Positions 54,077 to 64,000 of a stretch of 64,000 nucleotides of DNA are shown piece by piece. Origin of the DNA: Mastigamoeba balamuthi. Lineage: Eukaryota > Evosea > Mastigamoebida > Mastigamoebidae. Every line of letters starts with the position of its first letter. Position 1 is the stretch's first letter. The DNA lies in contig CACRSC010000038.1 of the NCBI GenBank assembly GCA_902651635.1, positions 326,539 to 390,538 on the forward strand. Direction: 5' to 3'. The notes below the pieces were generated by a model. That model did not search any database. It was not told the DNA's origin and saw only the letters and a list, made by a program, of their open reading frames with translations. The position numbers were made by a program, and so were the translations under genes.

Positions 54077-56036
54077 CTCTCGTCGCAGATCGATCTGCTC
54101 AAGAGCAAAGCCCCCGTTGGCGGCGGCTCCCTGTAACCGAGGGTCATTGGCCAGCGCTTGCGGATGGGCCAGGGCGAACCCAACAGCAATCTGAACAACG
54201 CCGGACTCTGTGCGAAATGCAGGCCTGCATGAGTGCAGGAGCTGTGTCCAAGAGACACTCTCGGCCAAAGTCGCCACAGGCAGTACACCGAGGGGGTCGC
54301 CGACGCGCTTGAGCCTTAGCGAGCAGTCAGCGATTACCGGTGGCTCGAACGAGCCTCACGCTGCCCATGCGACTTCCACAATTGAACAGGGAGCTGAAGA
54401 TGACGAAGCTGCTGGACGAGGTGGACCCGCCGCACGGGGGCCACCCGTGTGTGCTCGGAGACCGCGAGGTCCACAAGCTCAGCTACATCATCGACTACGC
54501 CCACACACAGCCTGAGTGCGCGGCGCCATTTAACAGTGCATGATCTTGTCGAGTCTCTCGGCCTCGTGTGTGTAGAAGAGGGTCGTCTTGAAGACCTGCT
54601 CGTGGAAGAAGGCGTGGGCCCACTTGTGAAGCCCTTTAGGATGGGGGGGGCCTCCTGTTGCTCGGCGTGCACAAGAGTACGGGCGCGAAATGAGTACAAA
54701 TGAGACTGTCATTGTTCGAGCTTTGGGTCTGATAGGCCTCGTTTCAGCTTCGTGATGTGTGCTGAGAATGTGGTGTGATTCAAGTGCGCTACCGAGCTTC
54801 GTGATTCCGGATTGAGGCGATGCTGCGCAAGTAGGTGGAGAATGCGGCCGGGTGCAAACTGTGGCTCTGGAGCAACCGAGAGGTCCGAGAGAGGGGGGGA
54901 ACTTGAACCGGGGAGGACTGACGTGGAGCTCCAGCCGCTTCCGCCGAGAGTTGGTGGGGATTTGCACAAACCGCAGGTGCGTGAGCACCAGGGCCATGCA
55001 GCCGCTTCCAACCAGGGCTGGTGGGGTACTTGGAGGCTCCACGACGTCTTGGTCCCCGGTCCAGCCGCTGCGTCTCTCGGCAGCCTCTGGTGCCTCTGGA
55101 GCGCGGGCGCTGCGACCATCTGCAAGTTATCTCCGTGAGTCTTCTGAAAAGACCTTGGGGGGACGAGAGGGAAAGCCGAGGAGAACTCACAGGGCCTTAT
55201 GCGTCTCGTAGTTGCTGTCGTGAACCGGCGATCTCACGTGGGGGCGATGACACGTTCGCACTCTTGTCCGAGGGTGGCGCCTTCGATCCGCACGCGTGTG
55301 AGAGTGTGGGCCAACTCAGCACGGAGAGGAGAAGAGGAGAGGAGGGGGCAGAGGGGGATACGTCTTTGGCGTGAGGAGCGCGTAGCAGAGGCGCTGGTCG
55401 TCAGGCTCACGCGGGCTTGTGCGAGCCGAAATGGCGGAGAAGGGCTAGGGGGCGAGGTGGTCAAGGGGAGGGCGTGGAGCTCCAGCCGCTTCCGCCGAGA
55501 GTTGGGGGGGATTTGCACGCCCGCGGACGCGTGAGCGACCGGACCATGCAGCCGCTTCCAACCAGGGCTGGCGGGGTACTTGGAGACTTCACGTCGCACG
55601 CCCCCCGACGCATCCAACGCCTTGCCTGCGCCCTGACCGTGTTCGGACCTGCGTGCGGGGGACAGATCGGAGTTAGGTTGTGCTTCGAGCAAAATGCCGA
55701 GAACTTGGACGGTGAGAGGGACTGAGGAGGCGAAGTTGGACGCACCGACACATAGGAGCCTCGCTGGGGCGACAAAGGGGCGACAGAGAGTCGAGACAAA
55801 GCGGGTGTGGTGCGAGCTGGCATGGTGATCACCGGCAAAGGATGAACAATAAAATGAGCGCCAAGCCATTTATAGCAACGCAATCTCGCCAGATATTGCC
55901 AACCGCTTTTTCCTGCCCACGTGGCGTCGGGTGACGCAACTCCGAGTCCGAATCCTTGGAATCTCCCCACGACGGTCCGCCACGGAAACGGCGCCCGCGG
56001 GTTTGCGCGGGAGACTCTGCCCCGGCATATCCGGCG
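54077..56036 (+). repeat. Large duplicated unit, copy 2 (deleted and rearranged)
   Basis: About 1.96 kb repeating copy 1. The block corresponding to about 52013-52420 is missing. The stretch near 54541-54620 is the reverse complement of about 52530-52605 (plus-strand AAGACCTGCTCGTGGAAGAA against TTCTTCCACGAGCAGGTCTT). The ~110-bp element recurs twice (near 54923-55040 and 55478-55585). Confidence 0.75.
54389..54620 (+). pseudogene. Broken copy of the 52.1-52.6 kb exon
   Basis: It starts inside the exon at GAGCTGAAGATGACGAAGCT. It loses one codon after CCACCCGTG relative to copy 1, then diverges after the codons for SYIIDYAH. The following homologous segment is in inverted orientation, so no intact frame exists. 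Confidence 0.6.
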
Positions 56037-57189
56037 CTGCTCTCACTCCTCCGGCACCCGTTCGGCCCTCGCCAGACCCCACGTGACCGCTCACGACCAC
56101 GGCGATGCTTGCGGGGGGGCACACAAGACGGCGCGTACCCCGCTCAGCGTGTCACAGAATCCCGAGCAGAGACCCGCTCGATGCGCACGCTACGCAAGGC
56201 GGCACAGGCTGACCACTCTGGCATCCGCTTTGCAGGGTCGCTGCGAGAGGACGCAAGAAGGAAACGGGCGGGGCCCCGCGGACGCCGATCCCGACAGCGG
56301 AGCAACTGCTCGACCGAAGTGCGGGTATCTCCCAGCGCCGCAACTTCAACGAGGAGAGAAAGGAAAGCAGCAATGTATCGCCCCCTGGCGGAAGAGGGCT
56401 CACACAAGCAGCAGTGCCACTCCCGCCTGGCTTTCCCTGCTCACCACGCCCCACATCCCGGCCCAACACCTCGATCGTCTGCCGGCGGCCTTCGTTCGTG
56501 CCCGCTCCTCGATCAATCACCGAACGCGATCCCTCCACCCGACCGGCCGACGCTTCGCGTGGTACTCACCTCGGCGCACTCCTCGTGCGGCACAGCAGCC
56601 CTTTGCGAGGGCCGCCTCTGCATCCCCGGTGCGGAGCATCAATGGCCCCGGGCTAGGGATCGCAGGTTTTCCACCACCCGCCGGGAGCGTTCTATTTTGG
56701 GAGCGTGTCTGAATTGCCAAACCATACCAATACACCATACCTCACAAGCCCCGCGACCACTTTCGGGTCATCCGTATCGGTATGAAATAGATGGAGGTGG
56801 TATGACTCTCTTTTGTGCCTCACCCAAGTCCCGACTGACCCATGACGACGGTCACCAAATGTGCTCGTATACGTAGAGAGTGCGATACGCCGAAGGCTGC
56901 TGTCGGCCTATGTGATGCACACAGGCCTCGAGATGGCGCACCTCCTAACTCGAAGTCATCGAGCTCATGCCCTCAGAAAACGGTGAACGGAGATCCCTTG
57001 AAGACCTGTCTGTCTCTGCATCTCCGCACATTACTGACTGCGCACATCAGCGGTTGAAGGTTTCCGCAGTTGATGACGTTCTTCACCAGATTTTGTTTGT
57101 CGGTTAGGAGGTCCGTTGGTATTCTGTTCCCATTGTTTTCCATTGAAAGGTTCACTGCACTGTTGGGTGTGTCCAGCGCTCTTGTAGCA
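56037..57189. other. Region of about 1.15 kb without a recognised gene
   Basis: It follows the duplicated unit. Two overlapping plus-strand open frames (55.9-56.9 kb) are Arg/Pro/Ser-rich, lack motifs and shadow each other. The last 400 bp become less GC-rich and lead to the pseudokinase start. Confidence 0.4.
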
Positions 57190-58318
57190 ATGCTGCGGTC
57201 CGTCGGAAGCATCGTACGGTCCCTCAGCCGCTCCCGCATCTCGCCGAGCAAGCTCGCCATGCCCGGCCGCCCCGTCTCCCCCATCCGCGCGGACCTGCAC
57301 GTGGACTTCCAGGTCGACACTTCCCTGAGGTGCATTCGCAGATCCTCACGCACATCAATGCGGCACAAAGGCTCATCTCCCAACGCTCCCCGCGCAGCGA
57401 CGCCGAGACGGTGTACGAGGGGCTTGGCAAGGACTCTGGGGAGCGCGTGGAAGTGCGCGTCGCGCGCAAGGACGCTGCGTCTCGCGGGAGGATCTCGGCA
57501 GCTCCGGACGAGGCGCAGCGATGGAGCCGCATGACCCACCCGTCGATCCTGCGGCTGCTGGGGATCTACGAGGACCCCGCCCACTACTTCCTCGTGAGCG
57601 AGGCTCCCGCACCGTACGTTCAGTCCTGGCCGCACACGAAAACCGATACCATAGTTGAGGAATTTGTTCGGCGCGTTTTAATGTCAGCAGAGCTAACGCA
57701 TCTTCGGCCCAAAAGGGATGCGGAGTCTCTGATGGACCTTTCAGAGTCCGGCGAGCAGCACTACAGCGAGGCCGACGCAGCCTCCATCGTTTCGCAGATA
57801 TGCAGCGCGTTGCGGTTCATGCACACGCACGGGATGGCGCACAAGCGGCTGCTGCCCACCTCTGTGATGCTCTCGGGCCCCGAGAAGCTCACGGTGCAGA
57901 TCTCCGAGTGTATGCCCGACCTGCGAGGGTCCACAGAGTCGCTCATCGTACTCCTGGGCCAGTTCGGTGCGTCCGCGAGTCCCTGGCCCCTCCAGCTGTC
58001 CTCCACGTGCTCTGACGCAGCCCCTCGCGCGCAGTGCGGGAGGCCATGATCGGGGAGGAGCAGGACGACGCATCGGACATGTGGGCTGTCGGGTGCCTCG
58101 CGTACCTGCTCGTGTGCGACAAGCTGCCGTTCAACAGCGAGCTGCTCGGCGACCTGTACAGAAGCATCAAGGACGCGGCCTTTGACCGGACGGGGCCCTG
58201 GGAGAACCTCTCCGACTGCGCCAAGGACTTCATATCGCGCCTGCTGGTGCAGCGCCCGGATCAGAGGATGACCGCGAGTGAGGCCCTCCTCCATCCGTGG
58301 ATCCGCTACCAGTCCTAG
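57190..58318 (+). CDS. CAMK-like pseudokinase
   Basis: Exons 57190-57329, 57398-57613, 57716-57966 and 58035-58318 give 296 aa in a clean frame. Kinase-fold landmarks are kept: WSRMTHPSILRLLGIYED, YFLVSEAP, ADAASIVSQICSALRFMHTHG, DDASDMWAVGCLAYLLVCDKLPF, and CAKDFISRLLVQRPDQRMTASEALLHPWI, the typical CAMK end. Catalytic residues are lost: the beta3 position reads VEVRVARKD (Arg for Lys), HRD is replaced by AHKRLLPTSVM, and DFG by ISECM. No Gly-rich loop is visible. It is therefore predicted to be catalytically dead and to act as a scaffold or allosteric partner. The Ser/Arg-rich N-terminus (SIVRSLSRSRISPSK) may be regulatory. Confidence 0.82.
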
Positions 58319-58460
58319 GAGCCGAGCGGGTCGGTAGTATAAGCGATGCACACACTACACAGCCGTTTCCGAATACACACACAGTGAAGACGAGGTTGTT
58401 GTTGTTCCACCCGCCAGCGTGCAGATGCCTGCCCCCCCACTCCGCCTGCGCCTCTGGGGG

Positions 58461-59600
58461 TCAGTACTTGTGCAGGTCCGAGTACTCGTGGGGGACCGTG
58501 TTGACCACGACGCGCCCGCCGTAGCAGAGCGACACGAAGCGCCAGTTGCAAGCGTGCAGCGTGCCCCAGGCGAGGCCGTAGACGCTCTCCTCGTGCTCCT
58601 CGTACTCCTTGACGACGCCGTCGCTGGGCAGGCGCGATATCGAGGCGTCCTCCCCGGGCGTGTTCTTCTGGTTCGACGACGACACCGACGCCGCGTTCCA
58701 CAGCACCACGCGGTGGTCGGACCCGCTCGTCGCCACCAGCTCGTCGTGCACCGGGTGGTATTTGACGCACCACACCCAGTGCGAGTGCCCGTAGAACGAC
58801 TGCAGACGCAGAGCACAACGACGATCAGCTGCGCTCGCACGGCACAAGGGGAGCACGCAGCAAGAGAGGCAGGGGCAATGGCTGGCGGACCTTGATGGGG
58901 GCCGAGAGCTTGCGAGTGTCCCAAAAGCGCAGGGCCCCGTCGTCGCCGCCCGTGGCGATGCAAGAGCCGAAGCAGGGGTTGAAGTCAAAGTCGCGCACGC
59001 ACCCCACGTGCGCCCGCTCGATCACGAACCCGTTGTCCTCCCTGAGGGCGCGCCCAGCCGGCGGAGTCAGGGGGGGCAAGAGACGGAGGGCACCCGCCCG
59101 CAGCAGGCGGGGAGGAGGCGAGAGGCGAGGGAGGCTGACTGCTTCTGGCGTATGTCGAAGCCGCGGACGGTGCTGCCGCTGGCAGCCGCGACGATCATGG
59201 GGGACGTGGGGCTCCACTTGGCTGCGCTGAACCTCATCTCCGGCTTGTTGATCGCGTGCGTCTCCTGCAGGGCCCGTCAGGAGAGCGGGCCGTGCCAAGG
59301 CGAGGAGGGGGAGGCGGCAAGGGCTCTCTCACGGTGATCTCCGTGTCGATCTGGCACATGCGGAGGTTGCACCTATCGACGACGGCGATCTGGTCCTCCT
59401 TGTGCGGGTTCCACACGACACTGAGGGCCCACAGCCCACAGCCACACCCGTCAGTCAGGCATGCAAGCAGGGCCGCCCCAACGCACGTCACGACGGGCCC
59501 GTCGTGCTTCGCGACGTCCCCCTGCGGCTCCAGCGAGTCGCTCAGGTCGTCGGGGATCCTCCACAGCGTCGCCCCGGGCTCCGCGGTGCCTGCGAGACGA

Positions 59601-59633
<33 letters not shown>

Positions 59634-59979
59634 GCCACAGTTGTCCCCTCCCGTCAGCCACTGCACTGCCCCACACCACGGCCTCGGACGTGCCTGGCAG
59701 GTTGAAGGACGTGAAGAAGAGGTTGGGGTCGGTGGTCGAGGGCGAGAGCGAGGTGACCTCGCCGGCGTGGGGCCAGATGGCTGCGCCCGAGATCTCGGGG
59801 GTGTCGTTGTACGAGACCTCGACGAGGTGCACCTCGTTCTCCTCGTGCAGCCCGCACGTGCCCACCAGGAAGCGGTCCGCCGACTGCGAGTCGTCCACGG
59901 CCGCGAGCAGCGAGATGCAGCGCGACCGCGACGTCATGCCGTAGATCGCCGTGGCCTCGTGCTGGCTCAGCCCAAACAT
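58461..59979 (-). CDS. EIPR1: EARP/GARP-interacting WD40 protein
   Basis: A multi-exon gene, ATG 59979 (MFGLSQHEATAIYGM). WD40 blades in order are RFLVGTCGLHEENEVHLVEV, HAGEVTSLSPST, LWRIPDDL, SVVWNPHKEDQIAVVD, FSAAKWSPTSPMIVAA, GSTVRGFDIR, AHVGCVRDFDFNPCF, GGDDGALRFWDTRKLSAPIK, and HSHWVWCVKYHPVHDELVAT. The final blade reads EEHEESVYGLAW ... YGGRVVVNTVP. These match EIPR1 (TSSC1), which works with the EARP and GARP tethers in endosome-to-TGN traffic and dense-core vesicle formation. The first intron carries a CT run in sense. It is divergent from the multi-pass protein 125 bp away. Confidence 0.9.
59598..59634 (-). repeat. (CT)n microsatellite in EIPR1 intron
   Basis: A GA run on the plus strand, read as CT in the transcript, lies inside the first EIPR1 intron. 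Confidence 0.9.
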
Positions 59980-60104
59980 CTTCAAAACACGCGCAAAAAA
60001 CACCAACAGACACTGAGAGAATCTAGAGAGAGTATCTCGGCCCCTGAGAATCTGGGGGGAAGATATTTCCTGCAGCAAAGGGGGTTTTTGTTCCAGTGGA
60101 GCGG
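59980..60104. promoter_or_regulatory. Compact bidirectional promoter (EIPR1 / multi-pass protein)
   Basis: Only 125 bp separate the divergent ATGs at 59979 and 60105. The stretch is AT-richer than both genes and includes GAGAGTATCTCGGCCCCTGAGA. No known element is recognised. Confidence 0.4.
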
Positions 60105-61519
60105 ATGAGCACCGGGGCACTGTCTTCCAGCGAGGAGCCCGAGGTCTGGCACTCGCTGCCGTCGGCGATCACCGGTGCGGGGTGGTGCCGTCGCTCCGGG
60201 AGTTGTTCTGACGTTGCTCTGTGCCCCTTTGTTCAAATACTGTGCCTGTTGCTGCTGCGGTTCTGGCGCTGTTCTCCCCAGGCGGTCTGCTCTACGCCGT
60301 GCTGGCCCTGGTCTCGGTGCTCTCTGCCGTGGTCCTGGCGACGACACGCAAGCGCATGTACACCAAGGCTGTGCCCTCGCTGCTGCACGTCGTGCTCTTT
60401 GCCCTCTGCATGGGTGCAGTGCCGTTCCCTCCTGCGTCGTCACCCACTCGCCGGGACCACAACCCGCGTCCACACCCCACACCCCAGACCGGGGCAGCAA
60501 TCTAACGCAGCAGACCCCCCGACGCAGTCCGGGCAGAGTGGTTCGGCACCATCGCGCCCTCGGGCTCGGGCTTCGTCATCACGTCGCTGAACCACCTGGG
60601 CTTCTGCTTCTTCTTCACCAACTTCAGCCTCATCATCCTCTTCTGGTACTGACCGGCTGCAGAGCACCCACACGCACGGCACGCATTCGTGGGGGGACGC
60701 CAACGCCCCTGGGGGTCCCTTGGGCGCAGCGTGAGGCAGTTCGTGGGGGACTCGCGCGGCCACGACAGGTGGGTGCTGGTCGCGGAGCTTGGGACGGTGT
60801 GCTCCAACGTCCTCGTATACATGACCTTCGCGTTCCTCCTGGCGCTCTGCCGCAACGTCGACGGGGCTCGCTGGCCCTCCCGCACGCACGCTGCGTCCTG
60901 GGCGTCTCTCACCCCGCGGGCTGCGATCGTTCAGGGACAGATGGACAGCCCCGTCGTGCACACGGCCTCCATCACCATCATCTGCGGTACGCTGCTCACG
61001 ACGCACCCCCCGGTCGCGTGGCGCACGTGAGCGCTAACGGCGGCGGCGCTGCCAGTCACCGCGATACCCCAGGTGGTCGTGATGAGCCTGGCGGGGCTGC
61101 TGTACTGGAGGAACAAGGACGCCTGGTGGTTCGACAACCCGCTGGGCGACGAGATGCGCAAGGTCACCAAGGTGGCGGCCGTGTTCTGCTGCTGCTGCCT
61201 GCTTCGCATCGCGGCCTTCGTGGCCGGCTCGCTGCTCGACCTGGACGAGTACGTGTTCTACCTGTTCGGGTACTGGATTCCAGAAGGCGTGTCCTCTGCC
61301 TTGCAAGGTGCGACGCCCCCACGACCACCCGGGCCTTCTCTTAATCTTCTTCCTCCTCTTCTGTTGCCACTGCTGCTGGTGGCCTTCTCACGGGCGTGGC
61401 TCGCAGTGTACGTCATACACAGCGGCGAGCAGTACAGAGCTGAGAACACTGTTGTGGAGCAGCTGATGAGTGAGGCGATGGACCACAAGAGACATTCTAC
61501 GTATTCTGCCATCAACTAG
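60105..61519 (+). CDS. Multi-pass membrane protein, possibly of the TOM1/GPR137-like 7TM group
   Basis: About six or seven exons. They start MSTGALSSSEEPEVWHSLPS...ITG|GLLYAVLALVSVLSAVVLA and continue with VPSLLHVVLFALCM, then WFGTIAPSGSGFVITSL followed by HLGFCFFFTNFSLIILFW. Next come SVRQFVGDSRGHDRW, LGTVCSNVLVYMTFAFLLALC, IPQVVVMSLAGLLYW, AAVFCCCCLLRIAAFVAGSL, VFYLFGYWIPEGVSSALQ and AFSRAWLAVYVIHSGEQYR. Roughly seven hydrophobic spans fit a 7TM topology. FFFTNFSLIILFW and the late YWIPE are reminiscent of the TOM1/GPR137/TPRA group, but I rate that only tentative. The cytosolic tail ends SEAMDHKRHSTYSAIN. Confidence 0.6.
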
Positions 61520-61894
61520 AAAAGCACTGTTTCCTCCTCCGTGTCTGTCTGCTCTGCCGTGTTGTAACCGCACTTGTCTTCCTCATGCACCTTGTGGACA
61601 CTGCGCCTGCAGCAAGCATTTGACGGATGGGTTTTGAGCCACTGGAAACATGCAACGTGCACTGAAACCGTTTTTCTTCCACCGTTGGATTGTGACACAA
61701 GAGCAACACGCTGTCAACGTTCCCCGTTCCCTCGTGCAGGCACAGATGCTTGAGATGCCTCATGCGGGCAAGGCATTTGTTCCACTCGCAAGATACGGAA
61801 AAACGGTCTGTTGTGCAGAGTCACCGCTTCCGCATCAGGGCTTTTGGGTATTTTCTCTCATCAGGATTCACTTCTCATTCTTCCTGCTTGCTTG
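61520..61894. other. Intergenic region, nothing recognised
   Basis: It lies between the stop of the multi-pass protein and the SAM-Sel1 start. It is relatively AT-rich and should contain one 3' UTR and one promoter. No gene is visible. Confidence 0.4.
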
Positions 61895-63844
61895 ATGAGC
61901 AGCGCAATGTCGCTTACCTCGCCCAGCCCAGAGTTGCGCGAACTCGCCGTTACGGTGGGATTCGTCGACCTGCTGCCGTCCCTCGTCTCGCGCGGCATCA
62001 CGACCCCCAAGGCCCTCGCGTTCCTCAAAGAGAAGTACGCTCACCCACCACAGCACAGCACGACTGTGCACCCCCACCACCACCGCAGCACCAGCACCAG
62101 TGAAACTAACCGACTGCACCACCCCGCAACGACCGCCAGGGACCTCGACGCCCTCGGCGTGCCCCAGTGCGAGGCCAGGCGACGCGTCATGAAGGCGGCC
62201 CTCAGGTGCGCCTCGGGGGTCCTCGTCGACCAGCCCGGACGCGTGGTCGCCCCTCGCTCGCAGCTGCCCGGCACGCAGACGCCCCCGCCCGCCCTCAAGG
62301 CCGTCGTCCTGTCGCCCTGCGGTGGCCACCGCCGCGTGCCATCGCCGTCGGCCATCTTCGACCCCGCCGTGCGTGCCGTCAGGGACGCGTGCCGGGCTGT
62401 CGACCTGTGCGACTTCGAGTCCGCCCGCGAGGGCCTGCTGGCCGCCACGCGCCCGGCGCCCGAGGGCGTGTTCAGCCCCGCGCTACTGCTGCTGCGCGGC
62501 CTGCGTGCGGCCTGTCCGGGCGTCTTCCTCGCGCAGGACCCGAGCCGCAGCGAGCTGCTCGACAGGGCGAGGAACGCCTGGGACACAGCCGCCGCAGAGG
62601 GCTTCGTGGCGTCGGTGGAGCGCGAGGGCACGTCGGCTGCCGAGCAGTGGGTCGCGGGCAACTGGCTCGAGGTGGTGCGCGGCACCAAGGCAGCGGGGCC
62701 CCGCATCGTCAGCCTGTACAGGCGGTCGTGCGACGGCGGCTGCGCCCTCGCGATGTACAGCCTCGCAGCGATCGTCGTGCTGGGCGAGGGCGTCGACAAG
62801 GACGAGGCCGAGGGCGAGCGGCTCTTCCGGGAGGCAGCCGCCCACGGGCACAAGGCAGCCAAGGACTACCTCGAGAGGAAGAAGCAGCTCCACGGCCCCT
62901 CGACGTCGCCCGCCCCCCAGGCGGACCCGCAGCCGCAGAGGGCCGCGTCGGTCCCCACTGGCGCGGCCGACTGCGTGTCCCCGACGCTCGACTGCGTCCG
63001 CGACGCCCCAGAGCAGCCAGAGACGAAGGAGTTCCACGGAGCGAGCTGCCTGACGGTGGACGCGGCCAAGTCGGTCGACGCCCAGCGGGTGCCGCAGGCC
63101 TGCGAGATGCTGGCCCGCGCGCTGGCGCTCGAGGAGAACTTCAGTCCCGCCATACTGTTCCTGCACGGCCTGTGCCTCGCGTACCCAGAGGCGTACTCGG
63201 CGTCGCCCGCGTCCACGATGCTCGGCAGCGATCCCGCGGTGCTCCTGCAGGGCGCCAAGGACCGCAGGAGCAGAGGCGGCCCCGTCTCGGCGTTCCTGAA
63301 GACGCTGGCCTCCTCGGGCTCGCCGACGGCCCTGTGGCTCGACGGCTACTGGCTGGACCTCGTCACGGGCGAGCCCGTGCACGCGGGGCAGCTCTACCTG
63401 CTCGCCGTGCAGGGAGGGTGCCGCCTACCCGAGTTGCTGCGCCTGCTGGCGCCCGAGGTGATCGCCATCGCAGACGTCCTGCCGGTGGTCGACGTGCAGA
63501 CGGTCCAGTGCAGCGCGGGCGCGGTGTCGCCGGAGCCGCCACGGAAGAACGAAGGGGAGCTCTGCAGGTCGTCCAGTCTCACTGTGCCGCTGCACCCGCG
63601 CGACAGGGCGTCCAGCACCGCCGACCTGCAGAGCGACGCCGACGACGGCAAGAAGGAGGACAGGCCGAGGCGCGGGTCGTTCCTCGGGGGACTCTTCTGG
63701 AGCTCGCAGCCGCAGGACGAGTCCGAGAGCAAGCACAAGAGACGAGGAAGCTTCAAGAGGCTGAGCGTCATGTTCAAGCGAGACAAGTCGAGCCACACAC
63801 CACACGACACGGCGAACAAACAACCGCAACCGCACGCGCAGTAG
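61895..63844 (+). CDS. SAM domain - Sel1-like repeat protein
   Basis: Two exons, 61895-62034 and 62140-63844 (AA|G join), give 614 aa. Splicing rebuilds a SAM domain: LPSLVSRGITTPKALAFLKEKD LDALGVPQCEARRRVMKAAL, read across the join. The 105-bp intron is a multiple of three and stop-free, so an unspliced frame also reads through. The middle contains Sel1-like helical pairs (IVSLYRRSCDGGCALAMYSL; EGVDKDEAEGERLFREAAAH) and two related blocks of the form SPALLLLRGLRAACPGVF and SPAILFLHGLCLAYPEAY, an internal duplication. The tail is Ser/Lys/Arg-rich (RRGSFLGGLFW; KRRGSFKRLSVMFKR), with RRxS sites suited to basophilic kinases. The role is probably scaffolding. Confidence 0.75.
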   Translation: MSSAMSLTSPSPELRELAVTVGFVDLLPSLVSRGITTPKALAFLKEKYAHPPQHSTTVHPHHHRSTSTSETNRLHHPATTARDLDALGVPQCEARRRVMKAALRCASGVLVDQPGRVVAPRSQLPGTQTPPPALKAVVLSPCGGHRRVPSPSAIFDPAVRAVRDACRAVDLCDFESAREGLLAATRPAPEGVFSPALLLLRGLRAACPGVFLAQDPSRSELLDRARNAWDTAAAEGFVASVEREGTSAAEQWVAGNWLEVVRGTKAAGPRIVSLYRRSCDGGCALAMYSLAAIVVLGEGVDKDEAEGERLFREAAAHGHKAAKDYLERKKQLHGPSTSPAPQADPQPQRAASVPTGAADCVSPTLDCVRDAPEQPETKEFHGASCLTVDAAKSVDAQRVPQACEMLARALALEENFSPAILFLHGLCLAYPEAYSASPASTMLGSDPAVLLQGAKDRRSRGGPVSAFLKTLASSGSPTALWLDGYWLDLVTGEPVHAGQLYLLAVQGGCRLPELLRLLAPEVIAIADVLPVVDVQTVQCSAGAVSPEPPRKNEGELCRSSSLTVPLHPRDRASSTADLQSDADDGKKEDRPRRGSFLGGLFWSSQPQDESESKHKRRGSFKRLSVMFKRDKSSHTPHDTANKQPQPHAQ

Positions 63845-63967
63845 CACCCTGCGCATCCCTCCTCCCACGCTCCCCATAGCGGAGACCACCAATCTTTGCT
63901 CAGCCCCGGAAACATGAATAGAGACAGCAACTTATTTCCATTGCTGTTGCCGCACGCGCAATGCTCT

Positions 63968-64000
63968 CGGGGGAGGGAAGGGGGGAGAGGGAGGGGGAGG
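63968..64000 (+). repeat. Purine-rich G-tract at the window edge
   Basis: Runs of four to six G separated by A or AG. It could form a G-quadruplex or be a simple repeat. It lies downstream of the SAM-Sel1 stop and is cut by the window end. Confidence 0.7.

Noticed and set aside
62167-63879. Second long plus-strand frame of 570 codons
   Set aside because: It is Arg/Gly/Pro-rich and overlaps the SAM-Sel1 frame, which has family motifs.
1-64000. CRISPR arrays, bacterial operons or insertion sequences
   Set aside because: No regularly spaced direct repeats, no transposase frames, and spliceosomal introns throughout show nuclear eukaryotic DNA.

Overview
The window is nuclear DNA of a protist. 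Almost every gene is split by short spliceosomal introns (about 40-200 bp, mostly GT-AG, a few apparently GC-AG). I placed exon joins by hand, using reading phase and family alignment recalled from memory. Coding regions are mostly GC-rich, intergenic gaps are small, and both strands are used. The gene content (tubulin glutamylase TTLL9, NEK2-like kinase, several RhoGEFs, a Munc13-type protein, an Abp1-like actin adaptor, a GCK-III kinase, KICSTOR ITFG2, an EARP-interacting WD40 protein) fits a flagellated, actin-rich free-living protist, most plausibly an amoebozoan or related amorphean. That placement is inference.

Layout. 1-3.3 kb: 3' part of a membrane protein joining an integrin-like FG-GAP ectodomain to a cytosolic ADP-ribosyltransferase domain. 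3.5-5.1 kb (-): RMI1. 5.5-7.6 kb (+): ILVBL/HACL2-type ThDP lyase. 7.7-9.0 kb (-): Cache-domain membrane protein. 9.2-10.6 kb (-): Cys-rich membrane protein. 10.9-12.8 kb (-): GCK-III kinase with a degenerate ATP site. 13.3-14.7 kb (+): LRR protein with about one repeat per exon. 14.7-17.3 kb: AT-rich, gene-free island. 17.3-24.6 kb (-): two paralogous single-pass receptors flanking TTLL9. 24.9-30.7 kb (-): very large C2-GRAM-(UBL)-MHD-GRAM protein. 31-34.3 kb (+): IQ-DH-PH RhoGEF. 34.5-35.4 kb (+): MED20-like protein with a polyQ tail. 35.9-37.8 kb (-): BCAT.

38.9-39.4 kb (+): small lipid-anchored ubiquitin-like protein. 39.7-41.4 kb (+): Abp1/drebrin-like protein. 41.8-43.6 kb (+): NEK2-like kinase. 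43.8-44.8 kb (-): membrane-anchored dual-specificity phosphatase. 44.8 kb (+): tRNA. 45.4-46.5 kb (+): alpha/beta hydrolase. 46.8-50.7 kb (-): CH-RGS-DH-PH RhoGEF. 51.1-51.7 kb (+): 5' part of ITFG2, which runs into an N. 51.7-56.0 kb: a large imperfect tandem duplication marked by two single Ns. 57.2-58.3 kb (+): pseudokinase. 58.5-60.0 kb (-): EIPR1. 60.1-61.5 kb (+): multi-pass membrane protein. 61.9-63.8 kb (+): SAM-Sel1 protein.

There is no operon logic. Recurring themes are Rho and membrane-trafficking signalling (two RhoGEFs, Munc13-like, EIPR1, Abp1) and lineage-specific surface proteins (FG-GAP-PARP, Cache, Cys-rich, the paired receptors). Several surface or repeat families (FG-GAP-PARP, LRR, receptor A) lie in AT-richer DNA than the housekeeping genes. 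The most unusual items are the FG-GAP-TM-PARP fusion, the Munc13-like mosaic, the RGS-RhoGEF with a CH domain, the two kinases with damaged ATP-binding motifs, the paired receptors with an identical C-terminal tail motif, the atypical valine tRNA, and the duplicated, partly inverted 51.7-56 kb region.
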